DNA from: Cololabis saira
Lineage: Eukaryota; Chordata; Actinopteri; Beloniformes; Belonidae
NCBI RefSeq assembly: GCF_033807715.1
Contig: NC_084606.1
Span: forward strand, 36,700,401 to 36,764,400
Reading direction: 5' to 3'
DNA length: 64,000 nucleotides
The notes beneath the pieces were generated by a model that was not told where the DNA came from, did no database searches, and saw nothing but the letters and a program-made list of their open reading frames with translations. Positions 57,201 through 64,000 of the stretch are shown in pieces. The translations under genes and the position numbers were made by a program. Every line of letters begins with the position of its first letter. The first letter of the stretch is position 1.

Positions 57201-57590
57201 ATTCCCCATGAAGACGGACGGTATGGATGGTTTATACCGTCTTTTCCTTTCCCGGCGCTTCACTCCAGCTCTGCAGCCCCGTCTCCGTCTCCTCAGCTCC
57301 GCGGGGATCACCAGTCTTGCTTCGAGGGGGATCTTTGTGCCGCTCAGTTCTAACAGCTGGTCCCGTGTATAAACAATGGAGCCATGGCTACCCCGATCCG
57401 CTGATACCGGGTTAACAAGTCCAGAAAAAATAAATAAAAAGATACAAAGTCTCAGGAGAAGCACACCCAAAGGATTACCCGTCTGACCGAGACCGGTGGC
57501 AAAAACAGAGCAAAAAAACGACAAAAACACAACAAAAAACGGGAAAACACACAGAGCTGCTGCTACAAGCTGCCACTCGCACGGCGCCAT
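54249..57590 (-). pseudogene. Rex1-type LINE polyprotein, broken into four frames
   Basis: From the ATG at 57590: a hydrophobic N-terminus, then NVRSLSNKMDEL and TESWL of an AP-like endonuclease (to 56995). Interrupted, it resumes at 56846 with SGDFNHIKLSS and GRSDHN, the RT-linker and CFNTTDWDVL (to 55683). The frame at 55678-54656 carries RT motifs KAAGPDGIS, FDFSSAFNTIQ, GAPQGTVLAPF and FSDD (residues 229-232, in place of the usual FADD/YADD). The last frame, 54635-54249, holds the C-terminal FYAVVCWSGG region. Motifs match the Rex1/Babar group of the CR1 superfamily. Inactive as read. Confidence 0.85.
56848..56979. mobile_element. 132-bp insertion with 15-bp direct repeats inside the LINE
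   Basis: TCGTTCACAAACATT occurs at 56833-56847 and 56980-56994. Removing one repeat and the 132 bases between them restores the LINE frame through AMFVND. The insert begins with an A-rich run in plus orientation (TAAAAAAAAAGAAAG). A 15-bp target duplication suggests target-primed retroposition, but the family of the insert is not recognised. Confidence 0.8.
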
Positions 57591-57600
57591 CTTGAAAAGT

Positions 57601-57954
<354 letters not shown>

Positions 57955-58628
57955 GTACTGACAAGGGAATGCGGCGGACCCAAATGCAGCAAAACGGCAC
58001 AGAGGGTTACAGTAAAAGTATTTATTAAAGTCAACCTCACACCAGGCAAAGCAGAGTTTAGTCCTCAGGATGGTGGTAATGCTCAGTGGCAGGAGAGCGA
58101 ATACCAGAAAACAGCTGGTGTGAGCTGAGTAGATCTGAAAACAGGAACACAGGAACTGAAACGTCAGTCAGTCCAGGCACAAGGCAAACAGAAACCAGAG
58201 ACGCTCAGGCAGAACTCGTGGTCGGGGACAGAAGACTGAGGTGATTAACAGGACGTAGACAGGTGAACAGGTCGGGGACAGGCAGGGTCAGCAACAGGTG
58301 ATCAGTCCGGGGAAAACCGCTGGAAAGTCACAAGAACAATCTGGCAGTGGCTGGCTGGCTGGGAGTGGAGTGCTTAAGTAGCAGCCCAGGGTTGATCGCA
58401 GATGTGGAACAGGTGTGGAAGGCGGGAGAAACCATAGTGACATGAGGAGCTGGGACTGGCAGGTGAGTAATGCAGGTATGGTGCTGGAGTGGATGCGACA
58501 GTAAAGAGGTAAAGAGAGAAACCTGTGATCAACCCCTGCAGAGAAACGTCGCTACATTTGTCTCTGTGTGTTTACTCCCAAGAAAACTGCCTGAAAAGGA
58601 CGGAGATTTAAATGAGTGATGTTTTATA
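57955..58628. repeat. Lectin gene 3 5' flank repeat
   Basis: The inverse of 22480-23046 from about 58090, and similar to 37605-37930. It starts with GGGAATGCGGCGGACCCAAA, a string typical of retroelement-derived repeats. No ORF. Confidence 0.65.
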
Positions 58629-59343
58629 GGCAAGGCAAGGCAAGTGTATTTATATAGCACAATTCAACACAAGATAATTCAAAGTGCTTTACATTGACAT
58701 TAAAAGCGGCAAGACATAATTAGACATTAAACAACAAATAAAATGAAATAAAATTATGAATAAAATGATAAGAAAAGAAGTAAAATAATAAAAAGCACAA
58801 GCTGTTAAAAATAAGGGCAGTAGAGTCCAGCAGGTAAGTATTTAATTTAGGAGTACGCTTCAGTAAACAGTAATGTTTTTAGGCCTGATTTAAAGGAGCT
58901 GACAGTTGGAGCAGACCTCAGGTCTACAGGAAGTTTGTTCCACCGGTGAGGAGCAGAATAACTGAACGCTGCCTCACCTTGATAGGTTCTGGTTCTGGAA
59001 CCACAACAAACCAGATCCAGATGAACCTCAGGGGTCTGGGAGCTTCATAGGAACTAACAGATCCAGATGAACCTCAGGGGTCTGGGAGCTTCATAGGAAC
59101 TAACAGATCCAGATGAACCTCAGGGGTCTGGGAGCTTCATAGGAACTAACTGATCCACATGAACCTCAGGGGTCTGGGAGCTTCATAGGAACTAACAGAT
59201 CCAGCATGGATTCTGGTCCAGGACCATTCAGTGCTTTGTAGACCAGCAGTAAGATTTTAAACTCTATCCTTTGACTCACTGGAAGCCAGTGCAGTGATTT
59301 CATGACCGGTGTAATATGGTCCAGTTTCCTCGTGTTTGTAAGG
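58629..59343 (-). mobile_element. L2-clade LINE 3' fragment inserted upstream of lectin gene 3
   Basis: Same family as 27357-28340: CAAGG-repeat tail, 3' UTR and the 46-bp minisatellite (about 59010-59200). It separates GATGTTTTATA from ACATTTCCCTACACTCG, which are adjacent (with a few extra bases) upstream of lectin gene 2 at 37926-37960. It is thus specific to gene 3 and moves the conserved distal 5' flank about 700 bp away. Confidence 0.85.
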
Positions 59344-59501
59344 ACATTTCCCTACACTCGGCCTCGTAACACCTTTTGCATAACAAAAACTTCCCAACAA
59401 AACAGACAAATGCTCTTGCTCTAAAAAACAGGGGGAGTGGAGATTTCCTTTATTTAAATAATAAGAGCAGAGTCTCGGTCCTCAGTCTTCAGAGCAGCAT
59501 C

Positions 59502-60887
59502 ATGATGGAGAGGATCTTGTTGGGTGTTTTGTTTCTCTCAGGTCAGTGAGTCCTCTGTTAACGTCTAGTAATGATTATTATCGAGTTATATTGTTAGTTT
59601 CATGCGACATTTTGTAACCAAGGATGTTGATATTTTCTCTCAGAGTGGTTCATCCTCTCCACCTGCCTCGTCCGTCACTACCACTTCGTTGGTCAGTCTC
59701 TGAACTGGACTGAAGCTCAGACCTACTGCAGACAGACATACACAGACCTGGCCACCATCCAGAACTCTGAGGAACTGAACCAACTCATGAACACACTTTC
59801 ATCTGCTGGTTACAGCTCTGACGTCTGGATCGGTCTGAACCATGAAATAGACTGGAAGTGGTCTGATGGGTTCAATGGTACCGGGGCTGAGTACAGGAAT
59901 TGGGCAAGTGGCCAACCAAGCTTTTACTCATGCCAAGAGTTCTGTGGGGACATGTCATACTTTGATGCATGGGGGGATTATAATTGCCAGTCAAGCAAAC
60001 ACTTCCTCTGTTATCAAGGTAAGAGTATGGAGCATGTTACAGTTTTAAGCTGTTTTGAACCCAACTACCCTCCTCTTGTATCACTTTATCTGCAGGATCG
60101 CAGCAGAATCCTGAATATGTTTTTGTGAACGAAGCGATGAACTGGTCCAGCGCTCAGAGTTACTGCAGGGGGAAATTCATAGACCTGGCCACCATGAGGA
60201 ATGATGCAGAGAGTCAGACGGTCAGGCAGAAAGTACCTGCTGGACACCGGGCTTGGATCGGCTTGTATAGAGATCCAACCTTTTACTGGTCTGATGGGAG
60301 CAGCTTCCTCTTTGAAAACTGGGAGGCTTCTTATAATCGGTTCAACTCGTTGAAAGTTATTTGTGGTGTTACATCTTCAAGCAGATCAGGAAGATGGAAG
60401 CTTCTGCCCTGTGAAACTAAATTACCATTTGTCTGCTACAGTTATCCCAGTGAGTGTTTTAGGGAGTACACATAGAACAACTTATACAATTTGAAGAATG
60501 TGTGAAGTAAATATGTACTGATATTTCTGTTTTTAGTAGAAAACCATGTTTTATTTCTCTTCCCATTCAACACCAGTCATGAAGAAGGTGGTGAAGATGA
60601 GACTGAAGGTGGAGGACTCTGTGGACCTGGAGGATCCTGTTGTGAAAGCAGATCTCCTGAAACAGGCAAGTGTGGGATTGAAATGGTTTAATTTCTGGAA
60701 GCATTTATAACAATAAAACAACCAACATAGATTCAGTTTGTGTTTGAAAGTGTGTCCTGTTTGTGTCTCCCAGCTCCAGGACAGACTGGAGGAGGAGGGA
60801 GTGACCGGAGTCACCCTGAAGTGGAGAGAGCAGCCTGATGGACAAGTCTTCCACAAGGAGGAGAAAAGAAAGAAGAGCGAGTTGTGA
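59502..60887 (+). CDS. Lectin gene 3: two-CTLD C-type lectin-like protein
   Basis: Exons 59502-59541, 59644-60018, 60096-60449, 60577-60665 and 60774-60887 (972 nt, 323 residues). Domain layout, cysteines and splice phases equal those of genes 1 and 2. CTLD1 carries LNHEIDWKW and NWASG; CTLD2 has Trp214 and reads VFVNEAMNWSSAQSYC. Asn34 of NWT is present, as in gene 2 and unlike gene 1 (TWT). The tail begins MKKVVKMRLKVEDSVD and ends KRKKSEL. Intron 4 uses the GC donor (AAACAG|GCAAGT). Its CTLD2 is closer to gene 1 than to gene 2, although gene 1 is inverted and 38 kb away. No stop or frameshift was found. Function as for gene 1: family known, ligand unknown. Confidence 0.9.
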
Positions 60888-60907
60888 GATAGAAACCCAG
60901 ATTCAGT

Positions 60908-61061
60908 AATGAAGCTTATTCCCATTAGGGGAGTTTTTACCTGCCATTGTTTATGTTATTATTGCTCGGGGTTCATGTTCTGGGTCTCTGGAAAGATCCT
61001 AGAGACAACTTCTGTTATAATAGACGCTATTTAAATAATATTGAATTAATTGAATTGAATT
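60908..61061 (+). repeat. L2 3' tail in lectin gene 3 downstream flank
   Basis: CCCATTAGGGGAGTTTTTACC...TTGAATTAATTGAATTGAATT, in plus orientation, starting about 20 bases after the stop codon, so it probably forms part of the 3' UTR. It is uninterrupted here, unlike the copies beside genes 1 and 2. The 3009/3010 relic lacks it. Confidence 0.85.
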
Positions 61062-61977
61062 CATGTGTGATGGAGGTTAACTTCATAGTTTTCTCTTCAC
61101 TGTTTGTGACATTAACTTGTTAACTGTGTGACACAAAGTGGGTCGGATGTTTTCATCCATAACCATTACTTTGTCTAAATACATATGTTTATGCTGAGTC
61201 ATTGTACGCTGACAGTTCTTTCCTTTTTTGTTTTGCTCTTTTAAATTGACTAATAAACTATTGAATGTATTTGGGATGTGATGGCGTCCAGGTGATGAGA
61301 TGGCCTCCATGTAAGCACAAACTACTGCTGGAGGTTTTTGAAACCAGCTAAGAGACATTTTATCATGTACAAACATTAATTAAAACATTCTGTTTGGTCG
61401 TAAAAATTCAAATTCCTACAACGTATAAAATGATGTTCATGACTTAGATTTATTTGTGAATAAAAATTGGATGGTAATGGATGTTTTAATTGAACAACAA
61501 ATATCATGAATGTTAATTATATTTACATATTTACAATCACTACTTCCTCTTTAAAACATGAACATTTTGTCTAAATGCATATTTTGCATTTACATCTCAA
61601 ATAAAATATATTTACCCTGATGATTTCCCTGATTGTAATCACTGAGCTCGGGTTGGGAGGCTTCAATAGTTCTGTTCTAACAGTCAGGATTCTAGAAATG
61701 ATGCACCCGCGTGATGAAGAAATGCACATACCAGAAATGCAGTTGATTTAACAGCTGTAATCAAGATACATTTGTGCACACAAGTGCAGAAGTCAGTTTT
61801 ATTTCAATATTCCGACCCTGCAAATGTTTCCTTGTGGTCCAGGGACAAGCCTATGGGGCAATAATAAAAATCCCACTGAACTTTTTAAAATATTTTTCCC
61901 CTGCACCTGCTCAGAAGGCTAAAACATCTCTGGTCTCTCTGTCCCTTTTTAAAACCATGTCAACAAGCAGAGGCGGT
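61062..61977. repeat. 3' flank of lectin gene 3, inverted duplicate of 19.4-20.27 kb
   Basis: Matches the reverse complement of 19396-20266, except about 160 extra bases near 61680-61840. AATAAA at 61252 is a possible poly(A) signal. No ORF is recognised. Confidence 0.8.
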
Positions 61978-63037
<1,060 letters not shown>

Positions 63038-63045
63038 TCAACAAG

Positions 63046-63758
63046 TCATCAGTTATCAGTAGCGAGTCTCGGTGAGACACTAAACATTTATAGTTAACTG
63101 ATTTACTCACACAAACTCATGGATGTGGACATGTTAAGGGTTATAAATCATGTAAATAAGTATGGAGGAACATCAAAAACTGGATGTCCACAAATTTTTT
63201 GCCTATAAATTCCGATAAAACAGAGGTCATTATTTTTGTCCAAAGTACCTTAGGAAGGGATTAGATGGTGGTCCAATGGCCTCCAGTACAACTGTGAGAA
63301 GCCTTGGAGTTATTTTTGATCAGGATTTGTCGTTTAAACCGTGTATTAATCAAGTTTGTAAAACAGCGTTTTAAATTTCTGTAATATCACAAAGATTAGG
63401 AAAATCCTCTTGCAGAGTGATGCAGAAAAACTAATTCATGTGTTTGTATCTTCTAGACTAAATTACTGTAATGTGTTATTAGCAGGATGTCCAAGTAATT
63501 CCCTGAATATCCTCCAGCTGATCCAAAATGCAGCAGCGCAAGTGCGGACAGTATTCAGCAAGAGAGACCACGTCTCTCCAGTGTTAGCTTCGCTCCATTG
63601 GCTACCCGTAAAATTCAGAATCCAATTAAAAATTTTACTACTTGCGTATAAAGCCCAAAACGGCCTAACTCCACGATATTTGCAAGACCTGATAGTACCT
63701 TATGTTCCTGGCAGAGCTCTCCATTCTCAGAGGGCAAGTTTATTTGTAGTTCCTAGAG
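63046..63758 (+). pseudogene. L2 RT fragment at the end of the inverted duplication
   Basis: Plus-strand translation includes SDAEKLIHVFVSSRLNYCNV, NILQLIQNAAAQV, HVSPVLASLHWLPVKFRIQL and LQDLIVPYVPG (63410-63758). Unlike the 18.8 kb counterpart, it has no 3' UTR sequence spliced into the RT region. It is interrupted at 63758 by the next element. Confidence 0.85.
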
Positions 63759-64000
63759 CAGGGGTATTCAACTAAAACCTTAAGAGGTCCGGTTAGAGAA
63801 AATTTCTTGAAGCAAAGGTCCGGAAGATCATAATGTCTAACTATTTAGTGTGATATATATTTAAGTAGCCTAGTAGTTGTATTAACATCTGCATGTACTC
63901 AATACCTGCCTGTCAAATCAAATTAATTCAGTACGATTCAAAAACTTTTGGATAATATTTATTGTCACATAGACATGTAACATAGAACTGAACAGAAATG
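63759..64000. mobile_element. Start of a hAT-like element, cut by the window edge
   Basis: CAGGGGTATTCAACTAAA begins in the middle of L2 sequence (after TCCTAGAG), a terminus typical of fish hAT elements. The right end is outside the window. Confidence 0.6.

Larger units (their letters stand above)
53970..57600 (-). mobile_element. Rex1-type LINE inserted in block B
   Basis: About 3.63 kb, minus strand. The 3' end is at 53970 (CTGGGAGATTAATAAAGTC then TAGAAT-like repeats) and the 5' end is at about 57600, just before CTTTTCAAGATGGCGCC. Block A at 35990-36000 lacks it, which fixes the position. The shared flank is only GAA. The element is nearly full-length but carries a 132-bp insertion (56848-56979), a 29-bp frameshifting duplication near 54735-54790 and a frame break near 55680. 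Confidence 0.87.

Noticed and set aside
54732..57372. Plus-strand ORFs opposite the Rex1-type LINE
   Set aside because: Antisense shadows of the LINE coding frames.

Overview
This window reads as a repeat-dense accessory region of a ray-finned (probably percomorph teleost) nuclear genome. The evidence is spliced genes with GT-AG and GC-AG introns, L2- and Rex1-type LINEs, hAT, Harbinger, piggyBac-like and Tc1/mariner-type elements, an endogenous retrovirus relic, a Ty3/gypsy relic and many (CA)n tracts. Nothing bacterial is present: no operons, no CRISPR, no rRNA and no convincing tRNA gene.

The only complete cellular genes are three copies of one five-exon gene for a 323-residue protein with two C-type lectin-like domains: 20895-22278 (minus), 38107-39478 (plus) and 59502-60887 (plus). 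Exon lengths are identical in all three (40, 375, 354, 89 and 114 nt). Two decayed 3' exon remnants lie at 2471-2989. The minus-strand copy with its flanks (about 18.8-23.0 kb) is an inverted duplicate of about 58.0-63.8 kb. L2 insertions in the 3' flanks give a relative order: the 2.9 kb remnant lacks any L2, all three genes share one L2 tail, and only the 20.9 and 38.1 kb copies share a second L2 inside the first.

Three other pieces of cellular genes are visible: two exons of a FAS1-domain (stabilin-like) gene at 40728-41049 (minus), a B30.2/SPRY C-terminal exon at 45077-45354 (plus), and, weakly, an exon-like open segment at 49355-49476 (minus).

Layout. 0-2.4 kb: 12-bp minisatellite, then a hAT element. 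2.5-3.6 kb: lectin remnants and a MITE. 4.4-6.9 kb: four-level nested DNA transposons. 7.4-10.3 kb: minus-strand retroviral and gypsy relics. 10.3-12.7 kb: L2 debris and a (GT)n element. 12.7-16.2 kb: a large inverted array of about 350-bp units with tRNA-like modules around a C-rich minisatellite core. 16.4-20.9 kb: MITEs and L2 pieces. 20.9-23.0 kb: lectin gene 1. 23-28.4 kb: MITE, L2 pieces, a 1.3 kb dispersed element and a second L2-type LINE. 29.1-31.3 kb: hAT element. 31.7-35.6 kb: L2 LINE with a 904-codon ORF. 36-40.4 kb: duplicated flanks and lectin gene 2. 40.7-45.4 kb: gene fragments and a GC-rich repeat. 46.6-49.1 kb: nested TIR elements. 50.4-51.9 kb: Tc1/mariner-type element. 54.0-57.6 kb: Rex1-type LINE. 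58-61 kb: lectin gene 3. 62-63 kb: hAT with a transposase C-terminus. 63.1-64 kb: L2 piece and the start of another hAT-like element.

The window contains no pathway. Its theme is lectin gene amplification by segmental duplication in a transposon-rich neighbourhood. Shared and unshared insertions give several paralogous empty sites that fix element boundaries. All calls come from reading the sequence; no database search or folding program was run.
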